Position numbers and translations under genes: made by a program. The notes under the pieces are model-generated. The model was not told the origin of the DNA. It worked only from the letters and a program-made list of their open reading frames with translations, and did no database searches. From assembly GCF_018449655.1 (NCBI RefSeq), contig NZ_JAAVUX010000023.1:20928-84927 (forward strand): a stretch of DNA of 64,000 nucleotides, read 5' to 3'. Below are positions 54,770-63,997 of the stretch, one piece after another (the stretch's first letter is position 1; the number at the start of each line of letters is the position of its first letter). This DNA is from Pseudomonas sp. dw_358. Lineage in GTDB: Bacteria; Pseudomonadota; Gammaproteobacteria; Pseudomonadales; Pseudomonadaceae.

Positions 54770-55816
54770 TCACCCCGCCAACACCCGACAAGCCCCCGGG
54801 GCAAAACCTACGCCCACCGCCTGCCCCACCGCCACCCCAACCGACTCGCGCGGCGTGCTCAGCGCCACCAGCGTCACCCCGCCACACGCCACCGTCGTTT
54901 CCACGGTCGCGCCGAGGTCGCGGACGAAGGTCACTTGCCCGGCCAGCCCCGCCTCGCCCGGCGCCGCCAGCAGCACATCCTCGGGCCGTACCAGCAGGCG
55001 CAGTGCCTCTCCCGCCGCACGCGTTTCGCTGCCGGGCACGGCCAGCACCGCACCCGCCGGCAAACGCACATGCCCATCCCCCAGCGCCGTCGCCGAGAAC
55101 AGATTCCCGGAACCCATGAAATCCGCGACAAACTCATTGGCCGGGTGGCGATAGATCTCCATGGGTGTGCCCACCTGCTGCACCCGGTGTTGGCCCAGCA
55201 CCACGACGATATCCGCCATGGTCAGGGCTTCGCGCTGGTCGTGGGTGACCAGGATGGTCGTGATGTTCAAGCGTTGCTGCAATTGGCGGATTTCCACCTG
55301 CATGGATTCACGCAGCTTGGCATCCAGGGCCGAGAGCGGTTCGTCCAGCAGCAGCAACTTGGGGTGGGCGGCAATGGCTCGCGCGATCGCCACGCGCTGG
55401 CGCTGACCGCCGGACAACTGTGCCACCGGCCGGTCGAGCATTTCGCTCAGCTGGATCAGTTGCAGCAACTCGACCACCCGGGCCTTTTGCGCGGCCTTGT
55501 CGACGCCGCGCAGCTTGAGCGGGTAGGCGATGTTCTGGCCCACGGTCATGTGCGGGAACAGCGCCAGCGACTGGAACACCATGCCGAAGTTGCGCGCGTG
55601 GGCCGGGGTGTGGCCGATGTTCTGGCCGTCCAGGCGGATCTCGCCGCCACTGAGGGTTTCCAGGCCGGCGATCATGCGCAGCAGGGTGGTCTTGCCGCAG
55701 CCCGAGGGGCCGAGGAAGCACACCAGCTTGCCCTCGGGCAGGTGCAGGTTGACGTCCACTACCGCCCGCGCGGCGCCGTAGGATTTTTCCACGTTTTCCA
55801 GCATCAGACCGCTCAT
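54770..55816 (-). CDS. ABC ATP-binding protein, PotA/FbpC type
   Basis: A 348-aa ATPase of a polyamine/opine-type importer. Walker A GPSGCGKTT is at residues 36-44, Q-loop VFQSLALFPHM, signature LSGGQRQRVAIARA, Walker B LLLLDEPLSALD and a TOBE-type C-terminus (LRLLVRPEDVLLAAPGE). Last gene of the four-gene importer, 34 bases after the second permease. Confidence 0.9.
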   Translation of the reverse strand: MSGLMLENVEKSYGAARAVVDVNLHLPEGKLVCFLGPSGCGKTTLLRMIAGLETLSGGEIRLDGQNIGHTPAHARNFGMVFQSLALFPHMTVGQNIAYPLKLRGVDKAAQKARVVELLQLIQLSEMLDRPVAQLSGGQRQRVAIARAIAAHPKLLLLDEPLSALDAKLRESMQVEIRQLQQRLNITTILVTHDQREALTMADIVVVLGQHRVQQVGTPMEIYRHPANEFVADFMGSGNLFSATALGDGHVRLPAGAVLAVPGSETRAAGEALRLLVRPEDVLLAAPGEAGLAGQVTFVRDLGATVETTVACGGVTLVALSTPRESVGVAVGQAVGVGFAPGACRVLAG

Positions 55817-55850
55817 TATTCCCCTGCCTCGCCAATCAAAATGGAGCTGT

Positions 55851-56684
55851 TCAAAATGACACCCCGCCTTCGCCTACCAGCTTTTCCAGCGCCCAGATCA
55901 GGGCAAAATCGATCAGCACGATCAGCACGGCAAAGGAAAACACCGTCGGGTCCAGTGACGACACGGTGCGGCTGTACATCCAGATCGGTACGGTCATCAC
56001 ATCGATGGTGTACAGAAAGTAGGTCACAGTGAATTCGTTGAACGAGACGATGAACGCCAACAGCATCCCCGCCAGAATCCCCGACTTCATCAACGGCACC
56101 ACCACGTGCAACACCGCTTGGGTACGGGTGGCGCCGAGCATCTGCGCGGCTTCTTCCACTTCGCTGCCGATGGAGGTCATGGCCGCCGTGCAGTTCTTGA
56201 TGGCGAATGGCAGCGCGAGGATCACATGGGCGATCACCAGCCGGGTGATGGGCATTTCGAACGGCAGGCTGTTGAACACCAGCAGCAGCGCCAAGCCCAG
56301 CACGACCATGGGAAACACCAACGGCAGGGACATCAGCTGCACTGCCACGGCCTTGCCGGCGAACTCGCAACGGGTCAGCGCATAGGCTGCCGGCACCGCG
56401 ATGAGAATCGCCAGCACCATGGTCAGCAACGCCACCCACAGGCTGGTCATCAACGCCTGGCCCAGGCTCAGCACGTCGCTGGAATCCGGCGAAACGAAGG
56501 TGTGCCAGGCCGCGCGGTACCATTGCAGGCTGTAGCTGGCCGGCGGAAAGTCGAGGTTCGAGGCGCCGCTGAAGGACATGACGATCATGGTCAGGATCGG
56601 CAGCACCGCCAGCAGCAAAATGATCACCGTCAGCACGTTGGCCACGCGGCCGCTGTCACCCGGCAACAACAGGCGACGGCTCAT
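55851..56684 (-). CDS. ABC permease, PotC type
   Basis: A 277-aa inner-membrane permease with six helices. VALLTMVLAILIAVPAAYALTRCEF and the EAA loop EEAAQMLGATRTQAVLHVVVPLMKSGILAGMLLAFIVSFNEFTVTYFL are typical of PotC/PotI. Overlaps the preceding permease by 4 bases. It belongs to the spermidine/putrescine-type branch; the actual ligand may be a guanidino compound given the neighbours. Confidence 0.9.
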   Translation of the reverse strand: MSRRLLLPGDSGRVANVLTVIILLLAVLPILTMIVMSFSGASNLDFPPASYSLQWYRAAWHTFVSPDSSDVLSLGQALMTSLWVALLTMVLAILIAVPAAYALTRCEFAGKAVAVQLMSLPLVFPMVVLGLALLLVFNSLPFEMPITRLVIAHVILALPFAIKNCTAAMTSIGSEVEEAAQMLGATRTQAVLHVVVPLMKSGILAGMLLAFIVSFNEFTVTYFLYTIDVMTVPIWMYSRTVSSLDPTVFSFAVLIVLIDFALIWALEKLVGEGGVSF

Positions 56685-57529
56685 GACGTGACGCCTGGCG
56701 TACGGCGGTTGAACAACAGCGGCACGCTCATGACCAGCAAGGTGGTGAGGATAAGCACCACGCCGGCGGCCGAAGCGGCGGGCCAGTTCATCAGGGGCGC
56801 AATCTGGTCATGCACCATGACCGCCAGCATCGGCACTCGCCGACCGCCCAGCAACAACGGCACCACGAAGCTGCTGGCGTTGTAGGCGAACACCAGGGTC
56901 GCGGCATTGACGATGCCCGGCAGGCTCATGGGGAGCACCACCTGGAAGAACACGTGCGTGCGCGATGCACCCAAGGTGGCGGCGGCCTCCTGATAACTGC
57001 GCGACACCCCGCGCATGGCGCTGGCGATGGGCAGCACCGCCAGCGGGAAGGCGGTCTGCACCAGACCGGTGAGCACACCGCTCTGGTTGTACAACAGCAT
57101 GATCGGGCGCTTGATCAGCCCCAGCGCCATCAACGCCTGATTGAGCATGCCGGCCGGACCAAGGATCACCAGCCAGCCATACGTCTGTAGCAGCAAGTTG
57201 ACCAGCAAGGGCAGCAATACCGCCGCCAGTACGATGCGGCGCAGCATGGGCGAAGTCAGGCGCGACATGCACCAGGCCACGGGAATCGCCAGCAGTACCG
57301 CCAGCGCGGCGCTGATCAAGGCCAGGCGCAGGGTCAGCAGCAAGGATTTGAGGTAATAGGGTTCGAGCAGTTGCTGGTAACTGTGCAGGCTGAAGCCGCT
57401 CCATTCAGCCCCCTGGGTGCCGACGCTCATGCGCAGGACCAGGAGGCTGGCAGCGACCAGCACCGCGAGAAACAGCATCGATGGCGACAGAAACAGCCAC
57501 GCGCGCAGGGTTTGTCGAGGCGAAGTCAT
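56681..57529 (-). CDS. ABC permease, PotB type
   Basis: A 282-aa permease. The N-terminus MTSPRQTLRAWLFLSPSMLFLAVLVAASLLVL and the EAA loop QEAAATLGASRTHVFFQVVLPMSLPGIVNAATLVFAYNASSFVVPLLLGG match PotB/PotH. It follows the binding protein by 19 bases. Confidence 0.9.
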   Translation of the reverse strand: MTSPRQTLRAWLFLSPSMLFLAVLVAASLLVLRMSVGTQGAEWSGFSLHSYQQLLEPYYLKSLLLTLRLALISAALAVLLAIPVAWCMSRLTSPMLRRIVLAAVLLPLLVNLLLQTYGWLVILGPAGMLNQALMALGLIKRPIMLLYNQSGVLTGLVQTAFPLAVLPIASAMRGVSRSYQEAAATLGASRTHVFFQVVLPMSLPGIVNAATLVFAYNASSFVVPLLLGGRRVPMLAVMVHDQIAPLMNWPAASAAGVVLILTTLLVMSVPLLFNRRTPGVTS

Positions 57530-57548
57530 GAAGGCCGCTCACATAAAA

Positions 57549-58652
57549 TCAGGACGAGAATATCTCGGTGTAGCGCTTGATCCACTGGTCATGCACGGTG
57601 GCCAGGTAAGCGTTGTCGTGGATGATCGCCTTGTCGTGGATCTGCTCGGGCGTAAGGATGAACGGGCTCTTGCGGGCTTCGGCGGAAATGATTGCCTTGG
57701 CGTTGACCGGGCCGTTGTAGATTTCCTCGGCCATCTTGCCCTGCACCGCCGGGTCCAGCGAATGGTCGATGAAGGCATACGCCAGGTCCGTATCGCCGGG
57801 GCGTGTCTTGGGCATCACGGTCTGCATCAGGTCGGTGTAGAAGCCTTCCTTCATGCCGAACGTGGCCCCTAGGCCGTAGCTCGGGTCGCGCAACTGTTTG
57901 GGGAAGAACGCCGGCGCATAGAGGCCGCCCAGGTCCAGGGAGCCGGTGCGAAACAACTCGGCGATCTGGTTGGGGTTTTCGCCCAGGGTCACCACGCGGT
58001 CCTTTAGCTCGGCGAGTTTCTTGAAGCCGGGCTCGACGTTACGCTCGTCACCGCCGGCCAGTTTCGCGGCGATGATGATCAGGTCCATGGCCTCGGTCCA
58101 GTTCGGCGGCGGCAGAAACAGGTTGCTGGCGTAGTCCTTGTCCCACAGGGCGGCGTAGCTGGTGGGCGGCTCTTTCACGGTGCGGGTGCTGTAGACCAGG
58201 CTGTTGCACCAAAGCAGGTAGCCGATGCCATGGCCGTTGGCGCCGGTGCGGTATTTCTCCGGGACGTCGGCCAGGTTGGGGATACGGTTGAGGTCAGGCT
58301 TTTCCAGCAGGCCGGCATTGGCCAGGCCTTCGGCACCGACCCCGGCCAGGGTGATGACGTCGTACTGCGGACGATCACCGGCGGCCTTGAGGCGCGCGAC
58401 CATTTCCGAGGTGCTGCCGGTGCGGTCGGCAATCACCTTGGCCCCGGTCTTGGCTTCGAAAGTCGCGGCGATGTTGCGCAGGGCGGCCAGGCCGGTGTCA
58501 TCCGACCAGGTCAGCAAGCGCAGGGTCTTGCCCTGAAAACGCCCGTCGTCGGCCCGGGCACTGATGAAAGGCATGCCCAAGGCCGCCGAAGCAACCGTGG
58601 CCACCCCCACGGTCTTGATGAATTGCCGCCTGCTGAAATCGTGATCGCCCAT
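57549..58652 (-). CDS. Polyamine-type extracellular solute-binding protein with Tat signal
   Basis: A 367-aa PotD/PotF-like binding protein. The N-terminus has a twin-arginine export signal (SRRQFIKTVGVATVASAALGMP, residues 7-28 in part), so it is folded before export. The fold continues with LRLLTWSDDTGLAALRNIAATFEAKTGAKVIADRTGST and GYLLWCNSLVYSTRTV. It is first in the importer set, 131 bases after the aldehyde dehydrogenase, and may have its own promoter. Confidence 0.9.
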   Translation of the reverse strand: MGDHDFSRRQFIKTVGVATVASAALGMPFISARADDGRFQGKTLRLLTWSDDTGLAALRNIAATFEAKTGAKVIADRTGSTSEMVARLKAAGDRPQYDVITLAGVGAEGLANAGLLEKPDLNRIPNLADVPEKYRTGANGHGIGYLLWCNSLVYSTRTVKEPPTSYAALWDKDYASNLFLPPPNWTEAMDLIIIAAKLAGGDERNVEPGFKKLAELKDRVVTLGENPNQIAELFRTGSLDLGGLYAPAFFPKQLRDPSYGLGATFGMKEGFYTDLMQTVMPKTRPGDTDLAYAFIDHSLDPAVQGKMAEEIYNGPVNAKAIISAEARKSPFILTPEQIHDKAIIHDNAYLATVHDQWIKRYTEIFSS

Positions 58653-58783
58653 GCTCGCTTGCCCCTGACTGTGTTGATCGAATGAGGGGCATCCTGAGGG
58701 GCGGTGAAAACGTCAACAATCGAAAGTTTGTCATCAAAGCCATGTGCCAGGCGCATGCCTTATCCGGGGGCAAGCGTGCGCCC

Positions 58784-60223
58784 TCAGCGAGCGCGCAGCA
58801 CGTGCTTGATCTCCTGAAACGCTGCCAGCCCCCACGGGCCCAGCTCGCGTCCCAGGCTGCTCTGCTTGTAGCCGCCCCAGGCCGCCTGGGGGAAAATCAC
58901 CTGCGGCGCATTGATCCACACCAGCCCGGCCTGCAAGGCATTGGCGACCCGTTCGGTGGCGACTTCGTCCGTGCCCACCACGCTGGCCACCAGGCCGAAG
59001 CGCGAGTCGTTGGCGCGCCCGATGGCCTCCTCCTCGTTGGCAAATGCGCGCACGCAGAGCACCGGGCCGAAGATCTCTTCCTGCCACAGCGCACTGTCCA
59101 GGGGCACGTCGGTGAACACGGTGGGCTGAAGAAAGAAGCCCCGCTCCAGACCCTCGGGCCGCACCCCGCCCAAGCGCAGGCACGCGCCGTCGGCGAGGCC
59201 TCGGGCAATGTGCGCGATAACCCGCTGGTATTGCGCCGCGTTGACCAGTGCGCCCATCTCCACGCCGTCGGCGAACGGTTCGTCGACCTTGAGCGCGGCG
59301 GCCTTGACCAAGAGCTTTTCCAGAAAGGCGTCGTACACGTTGTCGGCCACCAGCACGCGACTGGTGGCCGAGCACATCTGCCCGGCATTGAAAAAACCAC
59401 CGCCGGCAGCCAGCTCCACGGCCAAGTCCAGGTCGGCATCGGCGAGCACGATCAGCGACGACTTGCCGCCCAGCTCCAGGCTCACACCCTTGACCGTTTC
59501 CGCCGCGCGCTGCATGACCTGCACCCCTACCGCGTTGCTGCCGGTGAAAGATATTTTGGCAATCCGCGGATCACTGGCCAACGGCGCGCCCACGTCCACG
59601 CCAGAGCCGCAGACCAGATTGAACACCCCGGCAGGCAGGCCGGCTTCAGCGATGATCCGCGCCAGCGCCAGCTCGGCCAAGGGGGTCACTTCCGACGGTT
59701 TGAGCACCACGCTGCAACCGGCCGCCAGCGCTGGCGCGAGCTTCCAGGCGGTGGTGACCATGGGAAAATTCCACGGCACAATCAGCCCGACCACACCGCA
59801 GGCTTCGCGGCGCACATGGGCGCTGAAGGCATCGCTGGGTAGCGTTACGGGCTGGTCACCTGGCAGGTCGGCGGCCAACTGAGCGTAGTAATTGAACGTG
59901 GCGATGACGTCGTCGACGTCGATCTGCGCTTCCCACAGCGGCTTGCCGTTGTTGCTGGCCTGTAACCGGGCGAGTTCATCGCGCTGGGCTTCGACACCCG
60001 CGGCGATGCGCCCGAGCGCCTCGGCGCGTTCGCTGGCCGGAAGGCGCGACCATGGGCCAAAGGCCGCCGTGGCGGCGGTCACGGCCTGCTCGACCGCCGC
60101 GCTGGCGCCGCCGGCGACCACCGCCAGGGGTTGTTCAGTGGCGGGGTTGATCACCTCGATCAGTTGCTCGCCGCGCTGCCATTGGCCGTTTATGTAAAGG
60201 CCGTTCAATACTGTTTCGCTCAT
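58784..60223 (-). CDS. Aldehyde dehydrogenase, BetB/gamma-aminobutyraldehyde type
   Basis: A 479-aa NAD-dependent aldehyde dehydrogenase. Catalytic Glu250 is in LELGGKSS and Cys284 in GQMCSATSR; cofactor regions are VPWNFPM, KPSEVTPLA and SFTGSNAVG. The ATG at 60223 overlaps the stop of the TPP decarboxylase by four bases (ATGA), so the two are translationally coupled. It most likely oxidises the aldehyde made by that decarboxylase (guanidinobutyraldehyde or similar) to the acid. Confidence 0.88.
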   Translation of the reverse strand: MSETVLNGLYINGQWQRGEQLIEVINPATEQPLAVVAGGASAAVEQAVTAATAAFGPWSRLPASERAEALGRIAAGVEAQRDELARLQASNNGKPLWEAQIDVDDVIATFNYYAQLAADLPGDQPVTLPSDAFSAHVRREACGVVGLIVPWNFPMVTTAWKLAPALAAGCSVVLKPSEVTPLAELALARIIAEAGLPAGVFNLVCGSGVDVGAPLASDPRIAKISFTGSNAVGVQVMQRAAETVKGVSLELGGKSSLIVLADADLDLAVELAAGGGFFNAGQMCSATSRVLVADNVYDAFLEKLLVKAAALKVDEPFADGVEMGALVNAAQYQRVIAHIARGLADGACLRLGGVRPEGLERGFFLQPTVFTDVPLDSALWQEEIFGPVLCVRAFANEEEAIGRANDSRFGLVASVVGTDEVATERVANALQAGLVWINAPQVIFPQAAWGGYKQSSLGRELGPWGLAAFQEIKHVLRAR

Positions 60224-61845
60224 GCTTGCCACTCGCTCATCCATTGGTTCTGGTCGATTTCAATCAGGGTCGGGCCGTAGCGGCCGCCGCAGGCCTTCAG
60301 GGCCTGGCGCAATTGTTCGGGGTTGGCGATGGCCTCGGCGGCGCAGCCCAGCCCTGTGGCCACGGCGACGAAATCCGGGGTGTGCAGGTCGACCCCGATG
60401 GGCTCGATGGCGCGATTGACCATGTAGCGCTTGATCTCCTCGTAGCCCTGGTTATTCCACAGCAGCACCACTACCGGCACCTGCGCCTGCACGGCGCTGG
60501 CCAGTTCAGAAAGCGTGAACTGCAAGCCGCCGTCGCCGATCAGGCACACCACCGGCCCCGGTTCATCCCCTCGCCCGAGCCAGGCGCCGATGGCGGCCGG
60601 CAAGGCGTAGCCCAGCGTCCCGTAGCCGGTAGAGGCGTTGAACCACCGCCGCGGCCGGTCCATGTCCAGCGTCAGATTGCCGGTGTAGACCGGCTGGGTC
60701 GAATCGCCCACCAGCAGGGCATCGGGCAGCTCGCTCAGAATGGTGTTCAAGAACAGCGTCTGAGCCTGAGCGGCAGTGTCCCAACTGCGGGCGATGGCCA
60801 GACGCAAGGCTGCGCAACGGGCCTGTCCCCATGGCTGCCCAGGCGTCACGGCGAGCCCGCTGACGGCCGTAAGCAGCGCCTCGGCCGCCACTTCAGCGTC
60901 GGCCACCAAAGCCAGTTGCGGTGGGTAATTGCGCACGCACTGGTCTGGATCGATATCGATGCGCAGCAAGTCGCCGGGGATCTCGAAGCCGCCCGCAAAG
61001 GTGATGTCGTAGTCGGTTTCCGCCAGCTCCGTGCCGATGGCCAGCACCACATCGGCTTCGGCCACCAGCGCACGGGTCGGCACCAGTGACTGGGTCGAGC
61101 CGATCAGCAGCGGGTGGGCGGCGGGCAGCAGCCCCTTGGCGTTGATGGTCAGGGCCACTGGGGCTTGCAGGTACTCGGCAAGGGCGATCAGCGCGGGCCC
61201 GGCCGCGAGGGCGCCGCCCCCGGCGAGGATCAGCGGGCGGCGAGCGCCGGCCAGGCGCTCTGCCATCAGCGCCACGGTCCGGGGCGCGGCGCCAGCACGG
61301 GCCACGTGCACCGGCGGGCAAGCCAGCAAGTGGTCGGCGGGCTGCACCAGCACGTCCAGCGGGATCTCGATGTGTACCGGTCGAGGGCGCCCGGCCTCGA
61401 ACACGGCAAAGGCCCGGGCCAGCACCGCGGGCAAATCGTCGGCGGCCATCAGCGTGTGGGAAAACGCCGAGACCCCTTCCATCATCGCGCGCTGGTTCGG
61501 CAGTTCGTGCAGCTTGCCGCGCCCGCCGCCCAGTTGCTGGCGCGACTGCACGCTGGAAATCACCAGCATCGGGATCGAGTCGGCATAGGCCTGGCCCATG
61601 GCCGTGGCGATATTGGTCATGCCGGGGCCAGTGATGATGAAGCACACCCCCGGCTTCTGCCGGGCGCGGGCATAACCGTCGGCCATGAAGCCGGCGCCCT
61701 GCTCGTGGCGCGGGGTAATGTGGGTGATGCTGGAACCGGCCACGCCGCGATAGAGCTCCACGGTGTGCACGCCGGGAATGCCGAACACGTGCTCGACGCC
61801 GTAGCCTTCCAGCAGTTTGACCAGTACTTCGCCGCAGGTTGCCAT
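60220..61845 (-). CDS. aruI: TPP-dependent 2-keto-acid decarboxylase, AruI-like (2-ketoarginine decarboxylase)
   Basis: A 541-aa thiamine-diphosphate enzyme of the acetolactate-synthase fold. Catalytic Glu is in RHEQGAGFMADGYAR, and the TPP motif is GDGGLQFTLSELASAVQAQVPVVVLLWNN. The N-terminal MATCGEVLVKLLEGYGVEHVFGIPGVHTVELYRG closely resembles AruI, the 5-guanidino-2-oxopentanoate decarboxylase of the arginine transaminase pathway. The ATG at 61845 gives that start; the longer open frame before it has no family character. Divergent from a LysR gene. No aruH transaminase is adjacent. Confidence 0.75.
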   Translation of the reverse strand: MATCGEVLVKLLEGYGVEHVFGIPGVHTVELYRGVAGSSITHITPRHEQGAGFMADGYARARQKPGVCFIITGPGMTNIATAMGQAYADSIPMLVISSVQSRQQLGGGRGKLHELPNQRAMMEGVSAFSHTLMAADDLPAVLARAFAVFEAGRPRPVHIEIPLDVLVQPADHLLACPPVHVARAGAAPRTVALMAERLAGARRPLILAGGGALAAGPALIALAEYLQAPVALTINAKGLLPAAHPLLIGSTQSLVPTRALVAEADVVLAIGTELAETDYDITFAGGFEIPGDLLRIDIDPDQCVRNYPPQLALVADAEVAAEALLTAVSGLAVTPGQPWGQARCAALRLAIARSWDTAAQAQTLFLNTILSELPDALLVGDSTQPVYTGNLTLDMDRPRRWFNASTGYGTLGYALPAAIGAWLGRGDEPGPVVCLIGDGGLQFTLSELASAVQAQVPVVVLLWNNQGYEEIKRYMVNRAIEPIGVDLHTPDFVAVATGLGCAAEAIANPEQLRQALKACGGRYGPTLIEIDQNQWMSEWQA

Positions 61846-61992
61846 GTCTTGTCTCTCGAATCCCAAGGATGGCGGCATTGGACCGGGGGCCTGTGGCGGT
61901 GACAATGCAAAAATAGTCATACTAGGCATGTTCTTCGCACATGCCTCTTTACCCATGCCTGCGCGCCCTCTGCCAACGAGCCGAATGCCAAG

Positions 61993-62880
61993 ATGAAACG
62001 TCCCGTGCCCCTGCCCGCCCTGCACACTTTCCTGATCACCGCCCAGTGTCAGAACTTCACCCGGGCGGCGGAGCTGCTATGCATCACCCAGGGCGCGGTC
62101 AGCCGGCAGATCGCGGGGCTTGAGGAACACCTGGGCTACCCGTTGTTTCAGCGCCTGCCACGGGGACTGAGCCTGACCGATCAGGGCCGCGATCTCTATC
62201 CGCGCATCGAGCAGGTGTTCGGCCTGATCGACGAGGCCGTCGAGCAAGTAGGCGCCAAACGCAAGGCCCTGCAACTGAAGGCGCCGACCTGCATGATGCG
62301 CTGGCTGTTGCCGCGCCTGATGCAATGGCAGAAGGAGCGTCCGGACGTGCCGGTGGAATTGACCACCACCACCCAGCACCGGGTGGACTTTCGCCGCGAG
62401 GCTTACGACGCGGCCGTGATCTACGGCCCGCCCCCGGAGCCCGAAGCCCGGCCTATGCACCTGTTCGACGAACAGCTGACCCCGGTGTGCTCACCGCAGA
62501 TGCTGGAAACCTCGGCGCCGCTGAGCTCGCTGCACGACCTGGAGCAGCACATGCTCCTGCACCCGACCTGCGACGAAACCGACTGGCAGACCTGGCTCAA
62601 CGCTGCCGGCGCCAAGCTGACCGATGTGCGCAAGGGCCAGCATTTCGAAACCCTCGACCTGGCCATGTCCATGGCGGCCCAGGGCACCGGCGTAGCCATT
62701 GGCGACTGGGCGCTGATCGGCGATGACCTCGCCCACGGCCGCTTGATCACGCCCTTCGAGTTGAAGGTGCGCACCGGCTCGGGCTATTACGCGGTCTTGC
62801 CGCCGCGCCAGGCGTCGGCCCCCGGCCTGCAGGACCTGCTGGGCTGGTTGCAGGCACAGGCGCAGCATCCGCGTCTCTGA
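61993..62880 (+). CDS. LysR-family transcriptional regulator, GcvA-like
   Basis: A 295-aa LTTR. HTH LPALHTFLITAQCQNFTRAAELLCITQGAVSRQIAGLEEHLGYPLFQRLPRGLSLT (residues about 7-63) and a C-terminal binding domain with HRVDFRREAYDAAVIYG and GVAIGDWALIGDDLAHGRLI, the GcvA-type pattern. It is divergent from the aruI-like operon (147 bases between starts) and is its likely regulator. Confidence 0.9.
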   Translation: MKRPVPLPALHTFLITAQCQNFTRAAELLCITQGAVSRQIAGLEEHLGYPLFQRLPRGLSLTDQGRDLYPRIEQVFGLIDEAVEQVGAKRKALQLKAPTCMMRWLLPRLMQWQKERPDVPVELTTTTQHRVDFRREAYDAAVIYGPPPEPEARPMHLFDEQLTPVCSPQMLETSAPLSSLHDLEQHMLLHPTCDETDWQTWLNAAGAKLTDVRKGQHFETLDLAMSMAAQGTGVAIGDWALIGDDLAHGRLITPFELKVRTGSGYYAVLPPRQASAPGLQDLLGWLQAQAQHPRL

Positions 62881-63423
62881 TCAGCCGAGTTGCTCGATCC
62901 AGGCCTCGACCGTGTCGCCACTGCTCAGCTTGGGGTTCACCAGGCCATCGACCATGAAGGTCGGCGACACGTGTATGCCATTCTGCCGTGCGTATTTGGC
63001 GTGCCACTTGACGTCCTGCCCCAGCGCCGGGTTGGCGAAGGCTCCGGCCAGGGCCAGGCCGCTGTAGTCTTCAAGGCGGCGAATGATATCGTTGGGGGTG
63101 GCGTCCATGTTCGGGCCGCCGGCATGGCGCTCGAACTCGAATTCCTCACGGTGCGCGGCCACAGCGGCCATGACCGCCTTGGCTGCTTGCTTGCCGCCGT
63201 CCAGGGTGGAGGCCGCAAGGATACAGCGCACGATCACCCCGGAGAACAGGTGCCAGGGTTGCGATTGCAGGCGGATCTTGATGGTGATGCGCGACTCGCC
63301 GGCCTGGGCCAGCAGCGCGTCGAGCTTGTTGAAGGCCTTGACTGAAAACGGGCAAGTGGGTTCGAGGAAAACTTCGAAGATGCGCGGGCCGTGGCCCCAG
63401 GACAGCGGATCTGCCGGGTTCAT
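62881..63423 (-). CDS. DsbA-like thioredoxin-fold protein with CPFS active site
   Basis: A 180-aa thioredoxin-fold protein of the DsbA/FrnE type. The motif EPTCPFSVKAFNKLDAL is at the position of the CxxC, but the second Cys is Ser (CPFS). The cis-Pro strand IHVSPTFMVDGLVNPKL and the helical insert are present. No signal peptide, so probably cytoplasmic. ATG 63423 has AGAGGC upstream. It is convergent with the LysR gene, ending one base beyond it. Confidence 0.8.
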   Translation of the reverse strand: MNPADPLSWGHGPRIFEVFLEPTCPFSVKAFNKLDALLAQAGESRITIKIRLQSQPWHLFSGVIVRCILAASTLDGGKQAAKAVMAAVAAHREEFEFERHAGGPNMDATPNDIIRRLEDYSGLALAGAFANPALGQDVKWHAKYARQNGIHVSPTFMVDGLVNPKLSSGDTVEAWIEQLG

Positions 63424-63472
63424 GCAGGTGTGCCTCTCGGTGGTCTGAGAGGCGCAGTGTAGCCGCTGCAGT

Positions 63473-63697
63473 TCAGGCGACCCGTGAAATGTTGTGGGCC
63501 ACGCCGCGCAGGTCGCTGATGGACACCGCCAGGCCACTCAAGTGATTTTCGATGAAATCGATGTCGGCACTGTTGTTGCCGATCCGGGAATGGCGCAGGT
63601 AATGAGCATGACCGCGCAACATCCGCGACAGCGCGTCCAGGTGGGCGGCGGTGTCTTCCAGGTCGTGCTGAATATTGTCCAGGCGCTCGATTTGCAT
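63473..63697 (-). CDS. Small 74-aa protein of unknown function
   Basis: MQIERLDNIQHDLEDTAAHLDALSRMLRG … NHLSGLAVSISDLRGVAHNISRVA is a charged, helical, probably cytoplasmic protein with no recognisable domain. ATG 63697 has GGAG eight bases upstream and reads as a real start. It lies 49 bases upstream of the thioredoxin-fold gene and could be co-transcribed with it. Confidence 0.6.
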   Translation of the reverse strand: MQIERLDNIQHDLEDTAAHLDALSRMLRGHAHYLRHSRIGNNSADIDFIENHLSGLAVSISDLRGVAHNISRVA

Positions 63698-63956
63698 GGT
63701 GTGTGCTCCGAAATCTGTATTGATTGTGGGGCTTCCCATGCCCAGGACGTCTCAATGCAACAAGACCTGCAGTCCGTTCATCGCCTGCTGGTCTTTATAT
63801 CGGCAAGAGTGTGCGGCGCTTCACATTTATTGAGTAACAGGTTTAGTACATATTGACACACTTGCTCAGGGAAAGGCTCCCCCATGCGCCAGGCGGCGCT
63901 CGACCCTGCAGGGGTCATCATCCATAACCCGTGCAGGAGCGCGCAACCCTCCGGCT

Positions 63957-63997
<41 letters not shown>

